This document shows positions 1-5,808 of a DNA stretch of 12,215 nucleotides, piece by piece (positions within the stretch are counted from its first letter, which is position 1; each line of letters begins with the position of its first letter). Below the pieces are notes generated by a model. It searched no databases and was not told the origin of the DNA. It was given only the letters and a program-made list of their open reading frames with translations. The position numbers were made by a program, and so were the translations under genes. The DNA is from JAKAWQ01 sp035549615 (GTDB lineage: Bacteria; Pseudomonadota; Alphaproteobacteria; Acetobacterales; Acetobacteraceae), in the NCBI GenBank assembly GCA_035549615.1, contig DASZQO010000277.1:1-12215 (forward strand). Reading direction: 5' to 3'.

Positions 1-62
1 GTGCAGCCGGCAGCGGCGGCAGTCAGTACGGCACCAACACCTGCCCGGCGGCATAGCCCCAT
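1..62 (-). CDS. Putative lipoprotein, N-terminal fragment (runs off left edge)
   Basis: Reading the minus strand from an ATG at 62-60 gives an open frame of 20 codons plus two bases before the window edge. The peptide starts MGLCRRAG, continues with a short hydrophobic run (VGAVLTAAAA) and reaches GC, with Thr likely next. This is the form of a lipoprotein signal peptide: two Arg, a hydrophobic core and an AAGC lipobox whose Cys20 would be lipidated. A purine-rich Shine-Dalgarno stretch (GGGGGAG, about 70-76) sits 5-6 bases before the ATG, and a possible promoter lies further upstream. The mature protein is outside the window, so no function can be given. The lipobox has Ala rather than the preferred Leu at -3, so an ordinary secretory or membrane signal is also possible. 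The gene is divergent from the XRE-like gene. Confidence 0.55.
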   Translation of the reverse strand, partial: MGLCRRAGVGAVLTAAAAGC

Positions 63-94
63 TCGACTCTCCCCCGAGTTTATTGCGATCTCGA

Positions 95-122
95 TCTATG
101 TTACACAGCGGATTTGCGTCAA
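95..122 (-). promoter_or_regulatory. Possible sigma70-type promoter for the left-edge gene
   Basis: On the minus strand TTGACG (122-117) is followed after 16 bases by CATAGA (100-95). The -35 box matches consensus in 5 of 6 positions; the -10 box matches only 3 of 6. It would start transcription near 88 and leave a leader of about 26 bases containing the Shine-Dalgarno. Position is good and the -10 is poor, so this is tentative. Confidence 0.3.
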
Positions 123-443
123 GCCGGAACGAACGCGCAGCAACGTGCGTGAAGTTGCACGGCGGGGCACAAGGGCCGCCTCCGCGGACGGCAGTTTATA
201 ACGAAATCGAAACCATTATTGCACAACGCGATCCAGCGCGACAAAGTCCTCCCGGCCAGCGGTTGGCTTCTCGTCTCCCGCCCGCCAAGTTCGCCCCGCT
301 TTGCAGCGAACAAAAGGAGCCGGACGTGACCGCCATTTGCGGTCGCCCTGGCTCGGGCAAACCGCTCTCACAGTTTGTTTTTGCGGGCATCTTCAGGCGA
401 TCAGCCGAACCCGTCTGATCGCGATCGGCGCTAGGCCCGGGGA

Positions 444-469
444 GCAACGTTGCGGTAAAATGCGGCAAC
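444..469. promoter_or_regulatory. Palindrome over a -10-like box, candidate operator of the XRE-like gene
   Basis: GCAACGTTGC (444-453) is a perfect 10-base palindrome, and a third half-site GCAAC recurs at 465-469. Between them lies TAAAAT (456-461), 5 of 6 matches to a -10 hexamer, about 50 bases before the ATG at 511. No good -35 is seen at the usual distance. Dyads over a -10 are typical of autoregulating XRE repressors, so this is a plausible operator by inference only. Confidence 0.3.
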
Positions 470-510
470 AAGCACCAGGTGGCACAATCTGCTCCAAAGA
501 GGGCCAAACA

Positions 511-1464
511 ATGCCGCGTTCTCCCATGATCGAGGAGTTCACCGAAAAGTTGAGTTTGATGTGCGACAGGTTGAGCTTGAGCCGCGTCCAGCTTGCGCAT
601 GCGGTCGGTGTGGACAAGTCGGTGGCTGCGCGCTGGGCGTCGGGCCGGGTACGCCCGGGTGAGCAAAGTATCGTTCGCTTGACCGAGCTGGTGCGCCACC
701 AGATTGGCGATTTTTCAAGAAGCGATTGGAGCCTGTCGCTCACCGAATTCGCCGTCTGCCTTGGTATGAAGCTCGCCCGCGCACCGCTTGCGGCCGATAC
801 CGCGGGGGCATCGAAGCTCGACGAGAGTGTCGCGCTCTATGGTGGATTATGGCTGCTAATACACGGCTCTTTCACCGGGATGCGCCGCCTGTTCGCCTTT
901 GTCCTCGACCTGCATGGCGAGGATGGCAAGCTTTGTTTCGAGCTTGGAGATGGCTTTGGTTATCGTGCTCGTGGCGCTGTTTCCGTTGACGATGGCAAGC
1001 TGTGCTTGGCCGGGCAGGCGGTCATGCATCCGCAACAAGTCTGGCCGATTTACCTCATTCTCAATGGCGTGCAGATCTATCGCGCGGTCGTGCTCGACGG
1101 GCTGCTTCTAAGCTGGTGCCGCGACATCGGCCATACCCCCACCGCACTGCGCGCCATCTGCTGGCGTCTTGCTCCACATGCGCCCAATTCCTTTGCCGCT
1201 CGCGAACGGTTTGAGGCGGCGGCTGCCCACATCGTCAAGGAAAACCAGGCGGGCAGAATGCAGGTTCACCTGCCAAAGTGGCTTGCGACCGAGATATTCG
1301 ACATGCCGTTGGTTCCTGTGCGCGGCGCGCTGCGTGTCCCCGCGGAGCAAAGCCTGGCAATCGAGGAAATGACCCTGTCGCTCGTTGAGCCCTCCGCTGG
1401 CCGCCGCCGACAAGTGCTGCGGGCACTGCGCGAATTGTTCAGGCCGGTGCTCGCTCCCGCCTGA
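511..1464 (+). CDS. XRE/HTH-type transcriptional regulator with unassigned C-terminal domain
   Basis: 317 residues. The start is the ATG at 511, preceded by AGAGGG (498-503) at a 7-base spacing; the frame stays open upstream to 301 but has no better signal. Residues 7-62 form a helix-turn-helix of the lambda-repressor/XRE type: SRVQLAHAVGVDKSVAARW at 24-42 is the helix-turn-helix core, followed by the wing-like SGRVRPG. The phrase 'GVDKSVxxRWxSGxVxP' resembles a group of alphaproteobacterial XRE-like proteins in which the HTH is joined to a variable second domain. Residues 100-270 contain hydrophobic stretches (LYGGLWLLIHGS, WPIYLILNGVQIYRAVVL) alternating with short beta-like segments, and no catalytic motif or clear transmembrane pair. 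A sensor or ligand-binding domain is the likeliest reading. The gene is monocistronic and appears less GC-biased at third positions (many TTG and TTT codons) than the genes to the right, which hints at a different origin. What it regulates is unknown. Confidence 0.7.
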   Translation: MPRSPMIEEFTEKLSLMCDRLSLSRVQLAHAVGVDKSVAARWASGRVRPGEQSIVRLTELVRHQIGDFSRSDWSLSLTEFAVCLGMKLARAPLAADTAGASKLDESVALYGGLWLLIHGSFTGMRRLFAFVLDLHGEDGKLCFELGDGFGYRARGAVSVDDGKLCLAGQAVMHPQQVWPIYLILNGVQIYRAVVLDGLLLSWCRDIGHTPTALRAICWRLAPHAPNSFAARERFEAAAAHIVKENQAGRMQVHLPKWLATEIFDMPLVPVRGALRVPAEQSLAIEEMTLSLVEPSAGRRRQVLRALRELFRPVLAPA

Positions 1465-1794
1465 GCCAGGGGCCTTGTCCTGCCGGCAGAGACGCGGATG
1501 CTGTGTTGCTGATCCCGGCCAGGCGCCGGCACCGCAGATCTTCGGGGAGTTTCCGGGCAGGCGCCGTCGGCAAGGAGATGCCGCGGTTCCTTGCGGCCGA
1601 CGCGCCGGCGGGAACATCAATGCGGGGCGATCCGCCAAAGCCCAGAGGGCAGCCGTCGAACGGATCCGGGAAATAAAGGGAAAAGCGATGATTCCCGATC
1701 ATCACGATTTCGTTGCTATCACGGTCTCATCGGCGTTCGGATCAGCGCGCGATTTCGCCGCAAGCTCTCCGTCTCCGATGAGAAGGCGGTCCCT
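1465..1794. other. Gene-poor stretch between XRE-like gene and ABM gene
   Basis: About 330 bases lie between the stops of two convergent genes, and I see no convincing gene. The best small candidate is an ATG at 1688 preceded by AAAGGG, which would encode 47 residues (MIPDHHDFVAITV...) but runs into the 3' end of the ABM gene and has no recognisable motif. A 33-codon frame from 1578 has its AGGAG directly against the ATG, too close to work. There is a 9-base inverted repeat (TCTCATCGG 1725-1733, CCGATGAGA 1775-1783) with no T-run. The stretch could be the remains of a lost gene, which I cannot show. Confidence 0.45.
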
Positions 1795-2229
1795 TCAGCG
1801 GCGGAAGCCGTCGAACGTGGTCATATAGACCGGATTAAGGCCGGCGATCGCCTGCTTGGCTGCGGCGTCCGGCGCCCCGAAGACGACCAGGCTGGTCGGC
1901 TTCGCGAGCGCAAAGAAACGCTTGGCGAATTGGCCGAAATCCTTCCCGTGCTGCAGCAGCGCCTGGGAATCCGCATAGCGTTCGACAACGGTAAGCGTCG
2001 TGTGATCAGCGCTGATGTTCCAATCATATTCAAGCGTTCCGGGCTCCTTTTCAGCTGCGGCCACGATTTGTGAGACGAGCTGTTGCAATTGATCATACTG
2101 GTTGGGCTGAACCTCAAGGGTAAGCACCCAGAGGATCTCGGAACTTCCGGCGGCCGGCTTCACTATCTGCGCGGCGCCGGGGACCATCATGGCGCCGAGC
2201 GCGATCAAGGTCAGAATCATGGTGCGCAT
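1795..2229 (-). CDS. Exported antibiotic-biosynthesis monooxygenase (ABM) fold protein
   Basis: 144 residues. The N-terminus (MRTMILTLIALGAMMVPGAA, then Q) is a Sec signal peptide with likely cleavage after Ala20, so the product should be periplasmic. The mature part is one ABM-type ferredoxin-like alpha/beta domain of about 95-100 residues, with the usual phrases: ILWVLTLEVQPNQYDQ, EKEPGTLEYDW, VVERYADSQALLQH, then F-KRFF and SLVVFGAP. The family includes small cofactor-free monooxygenases, haem-degrading enzymes and stress proteins, so the substrate cannot be read from sequence. The C-terminus (A-LNPVYMTTFDGFRR) is common in exported ABM relatives. The ATG at 2229 has AGGA 8 bases upstream. 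The gene stands alone; a palindromic repeat lies 37 bases upstream (2266-2350). Fold is sure, function open. Confidence 0.82.
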   Translation of the reverse strand: MRTMILTLIALGAMMVPGAAQIVKPAAGSSEILWVLTLEVQPNQYDQLQQLVSQIVAAAEKEPGTLEYDWNISADHTTLTVVERYADSQALLQHGKDFGQFAKRFFALAKPTSLVVFGAPDAAAKQAIAGLNPVYMTTFDGFRR

Positions 2230-2265
2230 CGCAACGTTCCTTTCCCTCCCGCAACGCCCTTTTTT

Positions 2266-2350
2266 AGAGCGTGATGACGCAGGTTTGGATCACGTAGGAA
2301 ACAAATGACGGGAGCGGGATGGCCAAGCGCGGGCGAACGCCTCCCGCTCT
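2266..2350. repeat. Palindromic intergenic repeat, copy 1
   Basis: An 85-base element with imperfect terminal inverted repeats: AGAGCG (2266-2271) and CGCTCT (2345-2350). Inside are GTGAT (2271-2275) facing ATCAC (2289-2293), and GAGCGGGA (2312-2319) facing TCCCGCTC (2342-2349), so it can fold as one or two hairpins. It shares 15 of 16 opening bases and 9 of 11 closing bases with copy 2 at 4474-4575. It begins 37 bases upstream of the ABM start. It looks like a small dispersed palindromic element (REP/MITE-like) with no coding capacity. Confidence 0.6.
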
Positions 2351-2379
2351 GGGACGAGCGGCTTTCGTGATTCATTCAA

Positions 2380-2410
2380 TTATCCGGCAAGGAACGCTCG
2401 CCGGCAATAA
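2380..2410. repeat. Inverted repeat upstream of the SDR gene
   Basis: TTATCCGGC (2380-2388) faces GCCGG-CA-ATAA (2400-2410): a 9-pair stem with a two-base bulge around an 11-base loop. It lies in the 154-base space between repeat copy 1 and the SDR gene. It may be an operator, a terminator-like hairpin, or an appendage of the repeat. A second small dyad, ACCGG-9-CCGGT (2461-2479), sits just before the SDR Shine-Dalgarno. Confidence 0.3.
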
Positions 2411-2504
2411 GCGGAGCCGGGTGGCTGGCGCCCGACGCCGCGGCCTGTCAAATCATGCGGACCGGCACGAAACACCGGTATGAAATGAACGAGGAGCGCC
2501 CCCC

Positions 2505-3281
2505 ATGATCGATTCGTCCGCCCGCTATCCTTCTCTTTCCAGCAAGGCGGTGCTGATCACCGGCGGCGCGAGCGGCATCGGGGCGGCCATGGTCGAAGCC
2601 TTTGCGGCGCAGGGCTCGCGCGTGTTCTTCATCGATATCGACGAGGAGGCCGCCAAGGCGCTTGTCGAAAAGACGCTCACCGGGAAGATCGGCGCGCACG
2701 TGCGCTTCATCGCCGCCGATCTCACCGAGATCAGCGCGCTCCGCGCCGCTGTCCGCGCGATCGAGGCGGAGGCCGGCCATGGGCTCGACGTGCTCGTCAA
2801 CAATGCCGCCCGCGATGACCGCCATTCCTGGCCGGGCGTGGAGCCGGAGCAATGGCGGCGGACGCTCGCGCTCAATCTCGATCATCAGTTCTTCACCACC
2901 CAGGCGGTCGTTCCGGGCATGGAGGCGCGGGGCGGAGGGTCCGTGATTCTCTTCGGTTCCGGCTCCTGGATGCGCGGGATCACGAACATGGTCGGCTATA
3001 CGACGGCGAAGGCCGCGATCAACGGGCTCACCCGCACCCTTGCCAAGGAGCTCGGTGGCAAGGGAATCCGGGTCAATTGCATCGTGCCGGGCGCGGTCGT
3101 GACGGAGCGGCAGCGGCGTCTGTGGACCCCGCCTGAGGCGGATGCGGCGCTCCTCGAACGTCAGGCGCTGAAATTTCGCATCATGCCGGACCATGTGGCC
3201 CGCATGGCGCTGTTCCTCGCCTCCGCGGAGGCGGCCGGCTGCAGCGGGGCGAATTTCTTCGTCGATGGCGGCATCATGTGA
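2505..3281 (+). CDS. SDR-family sugar dehydrogenase (D-xylose dehydrogenase XylB-like)
   Basis: 258 residues, a classical short-chain dehydrogenase. Visible motifs: cofactor loop TGGASGIG (19-26); Asp44 and Asp46 after beta-2, favouring NAD over NADP; Asp72 for adenine binding; NNAA (99-102); catalytic Asn124, Ser152, Tyr165 and Lys169 (YTTAK); PG at 195-196; and the C-terminal VDGG. Length is normal. The N-terminal YPSLSSK, the NNA-RDDRH segment and GSGSW around the catalytic Ser resemble Caulobacter-type XylB D-xylose 1-dehydrogenase and related aldose dehydrogenases, which oxidise an aldose to its lactone in the cytoplasm. The exact sugar cannot be fixed from sequence. GAGGAG (2491-2496) lies 8 bases before the ATG. 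No sugar transporter, lactonase or dehydratase is nearby, so a full pathway is not encoded here. It converges on zur with an 18-base gap. Confidence 0.85.
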   Translation: MIDSSARYPSLSSKAVLITGGASGIGAAMVEAFAAQGSRVFFIDIDEEAAKALVEKTLTGKIGAHVRFIAADLTEISALRAAVRAIEAEAGHGLDVLVNNAARDDRHSWPGVEPEQWRRTLALNLDHQFFTTQAVVPGMEARGGGSVILFGSGSWMRGITNMVGYTTAKAAINGLTRTLAKELGGKGIRVNCIVPGAVVTERQRRLWTPPEADAALLERQALKFRIMPDHVARMALFLASAEAAGCSGANFFVDGGIM

Positions 3282-3299
3282 TCGGGATCAACCCCCCAA

Positions 3300-3791
3300 T
3301 CAGACCCCGGGCGCTGGAACCGCTTCGGCCGCGGCCTTGCCGGCCCGGGTGCAAGCCGCACAAATGCCCGTCACCTCGATCAAGGCCTTCGCGGGCTGAA
3401 ACCCGTGGCGATCCGTCGCGCGCGCCAGCGCCTCGGTGACGGCGTGATCCTCGAGCTCAGTCACGGCGCCGCAGGTGCGGCAGATCAGGAACTGCGCCTG
3501 ATGTCCGTGCTGGGCCGGCTCGACGCAGGGAACGAAGGCATTGAGGCTTTCAACCTTGTGGATCAGCCGGCGGGCGAGCAGGAAATCGAGCGCGCGATAG
3601 ATCGTCGGCGGCACCGCGCCCTTGCGGATCTGCTTGAGCCGGTCGAGGAGCTGGTAGGCGGTGAGCGGACCCTCCGCTTCAAGGACCAGCCTGAGCACGA
3701 GGCGGCGCAGCTCGGTGAGCGTGCCGCCATCGCGGGCACAGGCCCGCGCCGCCTCGTCCAATTGCCCGGCGATCCGGCTGCCGCCCTCCAC
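3300..3791 (-). CDS. zur: Zinc uptake regulator, Fur family
   Basis: 163 residues from a GTG at 3791. The frame stays open far upstream into the oxygenase gene, but protein-like sequence begins about here; GGGACAGG lies a few bases before the GTG, and a TTG at 3761 is the alternative. Residues 11-70 form the winged helix (LTELRRLVLRLVLEAEGPLT..., then PPTIYRALDFLL). The block HKVESLNAFVPC and QAQFLICRTCG is diagnostic of Zur rather than Fur or PerR. Metal ligands are visible: CxxC at 104/107 and 144/147 for the structural zinc, and Cys89, His95 and His97 in the sensing region. With zinc bound, Zur represses high-affinity uptake (znuABC) and zinc-sparing genes. No znu genes are in the window, although zur often sits beside them. 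Here it is the second gene of a pair, 20 bases after the oxygenase stop. Confidence 0.85.
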   Translation of the reverse strand: MEGGSRIAGQLDEAARACARDGGTLTELRRLVLRLVLEAEGPLTAYQLLDRLKQIRKGAVPPTIYRALDFLLARRLIHKVESLNAFVPCVEPAQHGHQAQFLICRTCGAVTELEDHAVTEALARATDRHGFQPAKALIEVTGICAACTRAGKAAAEAVPAPGV

Positions 3792-3811
3792 CCTCGACCT
3801 GTCCCAGCCTC

Positions 3812-4444
3812 TCAGGCTGCCTGGGTGAGCCGCTTGACGAGCGCGGAGAAGCGGTGGCGGCGCAGCTCGGACCGCGCCGCGGCATCGGTCGTCATGTAGT
3901 TGAGCTGAGCGACATAGCGCCGCCCGATGAAGGTCTTGTGGCCATGCCAGGCGTTGGCGGCGTTCGGGAACACGAGCAGCGTGCCGTTGGCCGGCGGCAC
4001 CTCGACCGCGAAATCGTCGAGATCGTCGGGCCTGCGCAGCAGCCTCAGGCACCCCTCATGGCGCGTCCACGCGGCGCTCGCCGGGTTGAGATAGAGCAGT
4101 ACCGTCACCCGCTTGGCGTCCGAATCCCGATGAATGAGGCCGTCCCGCTCGGTCGAGGCGCCGCGCAATGTCAGCATGGTCGGCGCATCGTCGAGATCGA
4201 GCGAGAACGTATCGGCAATCGCCCGGCGGAACCGGGGTCCCTCCAGCTCCTCCATCAGCTGCGCGGCGGCGGGGCCGAAGCGGAGCGACCCGATCGGGAA
4301 GGAGCCTCTGCGCTCAAGCGGCGGCAGATCGGCAACCACCCGGGCCAGCGCCTCGGGCGGGACGAATTCCGGCACGATGATGTGCCGGAAGGGGTCGGAA
4401 GAGACCGCGGTGGCGGCGAGCCGGTCATAGGCGAGCTGAGTCAT
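3812..4444 (-). CDS. 2-oxoglutarate/Fe(II)-dependent oxygenase
   Basis: 210 residues from the ATG at 4444. An in-frame GTG at 4465 would add 7 residues, but the strong GGAGGA (4451-4456) lies between the two and serves the ATG. The protein has the jelly-roll core of the prolyl-4-hydroxylase-like superfamily: HRDSD gives the iron ligands His105 and Asp107, the far ligand is His167 (or His169) in AWHGHKTF, and Arg175/Arg176 should bind the 2-oxoglutarate carboxylate. Phrases such as VTVLLYLNP, HEGCLRLLR, DDFAVEVPPANGTLLVFP and QLNYM match proteins of this family whose substrates are mostly unknown; hydroxylation of a protein side chain or small molecule is expected. There is no signal peptide, so it is cytoplasmic. 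It is first gene of the pair with zur. Palindromic repeat copy 2 lies 30 bases upstream. Confidence 0.82.
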   Translation of the reverse strand: MTQLAYDRLAATAVSSDPFRHIIVPEFVPPEALARVVADLPPLERRGSFPIGSLRFGPAAAQLMEELEGPRFRRAIADTFSLDLDDAPTMLTLRGASTERDGLIHRDSDAKRVTVLLYLNPASAAWTRHEGCLRLLRRPDDLDDFAVEVPPANGTLLVFPNAANAWHGHKTFIGRRYVAQLNYMTTDAAARSELRRHRFSALVKRLTQAA

Positions 4445-4450
4445 CGACGA

Positions 4451-4456
4451 TCCTCC
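4451..4456 (-). promoter_or_regulatory. Ribosome binding site fixing the oxygenase start
   Basis: GGAGGA on the minus strand, 6 bases from the ATG at 4444. It lies inside the longer reading that begins at the GTG at 4465, so it decides in favour of the shorter protein. Confidence 0.75.
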
Positions 4457-4473
4457 GAAAGACACCTGCTGTC

Positions 4474-4575
4474 AGAGCGTGATGACCCAAGGGGGAATCA
4501 CCATGGGTCCCAATCACGCGGCAAGAGAAAGACCGGGAGTGGAGTGGGTGGGCACGGGCCATCTCATCCTGCTCT
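4474..4575. repeat. Palindromic intergenic repeat, copy 2
   Basis: A 102-base element running from AGAGC (4474-4478) to GCTCT (4571-4575). It contains a clear hairpin: GTGAT-GACCCA (4479-4489), 14 bases, then TGGGTC (4504-4509), a CCA bulge and ATCAC (4513-4517), giving 11 pairs. A second ATCAC at 4497-4501 gives an alternative fold. A purine-rich middle (GACCGGGAGTGGA, 4531 onward) matches GACGGGAGCGGGA in copy 1. It has the same orientation as copy 1 and is likewise placed just upstream of a minus-strand gene. Confidence 0.6.
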
Positions 4576-4640
4576 AAGTACATCGGCGCCCCGCTCTGTC
4601 CAGGGTTGCCTTGCTGGAGATTGAAGGGGGCGGACGTGTC

Positions 4641-4656
4641 GGGCTAAGCGCAGCCC
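4641..4656 (+). promoter_or_regulatory. Small hairpin just before the zapE start
   Basis: GGGCT (4641-4645) and AGCCC (4652-4656) can pair around a 6-base loop, ending 3 bases before the ATG. No Shine-Dalgarno is seen at the normal spacing; GGGGG at 4626-4630 is about 30 bases away. A folded hairpin could bring it closer, or the start may be weak. This is inference. Confidence 0.3.
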
Positions 4657-4659
4657 GCC

Positions 4660-5808
4660 ATGGATGTCCTCCCGTCCCGGGCCGCCGCCGGGCAAGCCGC
4701 CGCGGACGGGCCGCTTCCCCTTTATCGCGCCAGGCTTGCCCGCGGCGAGCTTGGGCCCGATCCCGCGCAGGCGCTCGCGGTCGAGCGGCTCCAGGCGCTC
4801 TGGCAGCGCCTGCGCTTTTACGAGCCGCCGCCGGCAGCCAATGGGCAGGGCCTCCTTGGCCGGCTGCTCGCGCGGCGGAACCCGGAGGACAGCGCGGCGC
4901 CGAACGGGCTCTATCTGGCCGGCGCGGTGGGGCGGGGAAAATCCATGCTGATGGATCTTTTCTTTGCCACGGCCCCGCTCGCGCGCAAAAGGCGTGTGCA
5001 TTTCGACCGGTTCATGCAGGATGTGCATGCAAGGCTGCATGGCGCCGCCGGCGGCGATCCGATTCCGCCGCTGGCGGAGGCGATCGCGCGCGCGAGCGTG
5101 CTTCTCTGCTTCGACGAGTTCCAGATCAACGATATCGCCGATGCGCTGCTGCTCGGGCGGCTTTTCGCCGCGCTCTTCGCCCGGGGCGTGATCATCGTCG
5201 CCACGTCGAACACCGTGCCGGATGATCTCTTCAAGGGCCAGCCGGGACGCGATGCGTTCCTCCCCTTCATCGAAATCCTGAAGCGCCATCTCGAGCTTCT
5301 GGTGATCGAGGGCGGGCAGGACTGGCGGCGTGAGAGGCTCATGCGCATGCCGGTCTGGCATGTGCCGGCGGATGCGCGCGCTGCGGCCGCGCTCGATGCG
5401 GCCTTCGCGGAGCTTGGCGGGGGCCCGGCCAGGGAACGGCGCCTCATCGTGATGGGAAGGCCCCTCACGATCGCGCGCGCCGCGGGGAAGGTGGCGCGGT
5501 TCGACTTCGCTTCGCTCTGTGAAGCGCCGCTCGGCCCTGGAGATTATCTCGCGCTTGCCACCCATTTCGAAACGCTCGTACTCGATGCGATTCCCCGCCT
5601 CGATCCTTGGCGCTTCGATGCGGCGCGGCGGTTCATCACGCTGATCGACGCGCTTTATGATCATCGGGTGAAGCTCATCGCCTCGGCGGAAGCGGACCCG
5701 GACGGGCTCTATCCCGAGGGTGAGGGATCGGAGGTTTTCCGCCGCACCGCCTCGCGGCTGATCGAAATGCAGACACGGGACTATCTCTCTTTGCCGCATC
5801 TGACATGA
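4660..5808 (+). CDS. zapE: Cell division/AFG1-family ATPase ZapE
   Basis: 382 residues, a complete member of the AFG1/ZapE P-loop ATPase family. Walker A is GAVGRGKS (88-95), the family's GxxGxGKS form; FDRFM (115-119) follows in a conserved position; Walker B is LLCFDEFQINDIADA (148-162); the sensor segment is ATSN (181-184); and RRFITLIDALYDH (323-335) is the conserved C-terminal block. The N-terminal LPLYRARLARGEL is usual near the start of these proteins. In Escherichia coli ZapE binds the Z-ring and affects division under stress; in mitochondria its relative AFG1/LACE1 takes part in turnover of respiratory proteins. It acts in the cytoplasm, probably near the membrane. The ATG at 4660 is chosen because the frame has a stop (TAA, 4645-4647) just upstream. 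It is first of the plus-strand block and lies 125 bases before mdh. Confidence 0.93.
   Translation: MDVLPSRAAAGQAAADGPLPLYRARLARGELGPDPAQALAVERLQALWQRLRFYEPPPAANGQGLLGRLLARRNPEDSAAPNGLYLAGAVGRGKSMLMDLFFATAPLARKRRVHFDRFMQDVHARLHGAAGGDPIPPLAEAIARASVLLCFDEFQINDIADALLLGRLFAALFARGVIIVATSNTVPDDLFKGQPGRDAFLPFIEILKRHLELLVIEGGQDWRRERLMRMPVWHVPADARAAAALDAAFAELGGGPARERRLIVMGRPLTIARAAGKVARFDFASLCEAPLGPGDYLALATHFETLVLDAIPRLDPWRFDAARRFITLIDALYDHRVKLIASAEADPDGLYPEGEGSEVFRRTASRLIEMQTRDYLSLPHLT

Larger units (their letters stand above)
63..510. other. Divergent intergenic control region
   Basis: About 450 bases separate the left-edge minus-strand start from the XRE-like start. No frame here looks like a protein; open stretches exist only because GC-rich DNA has few stops. 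It contains the possible minus-strand promoter at 95-122, an AT-richer patch around 193-225 (TTTATAACG and ATTATTGC), a GCAAC-9-GTTGC inverted repeat at 140-158, and a perfect GCAACGTTGC palindrome at 444-453 beside a TAAAAT box. The rest shows nothing recognisable. Confidence 0.6.

Noticed and set aside
1..201. 66-codon plus-strand frame at the left edge
   Set aside because: Arg/Ala-rich with no motif and no ribosome site in view; the minus-strand lipoprotein start explains the first 62 bases better.
301..510. Longer version of the XRE-like protein from a TTG at 301
   Set aside because: The extension is not protein-like, and the ATG at 511 has AGAGGG at a good distance and leaves the HTH at the N-terminus as expected.
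1725..1783. 9-base inverted repeat TCTCATCGG/CCGATGAGA as a terminator
   Set aside because: The arms are about 40 bases apart with no T-run, and such a match is not rare by chance in a stretch of this size.
3792..4052. N-terminal extension of zur by 87 residues into the oxygenase gene
   Set aside because: The extra sequence overlaps the oxygenase coding region in another frame, is Arg/Ala-rich and unlike Fur proteins, and a GTG start lies where family homology begins.
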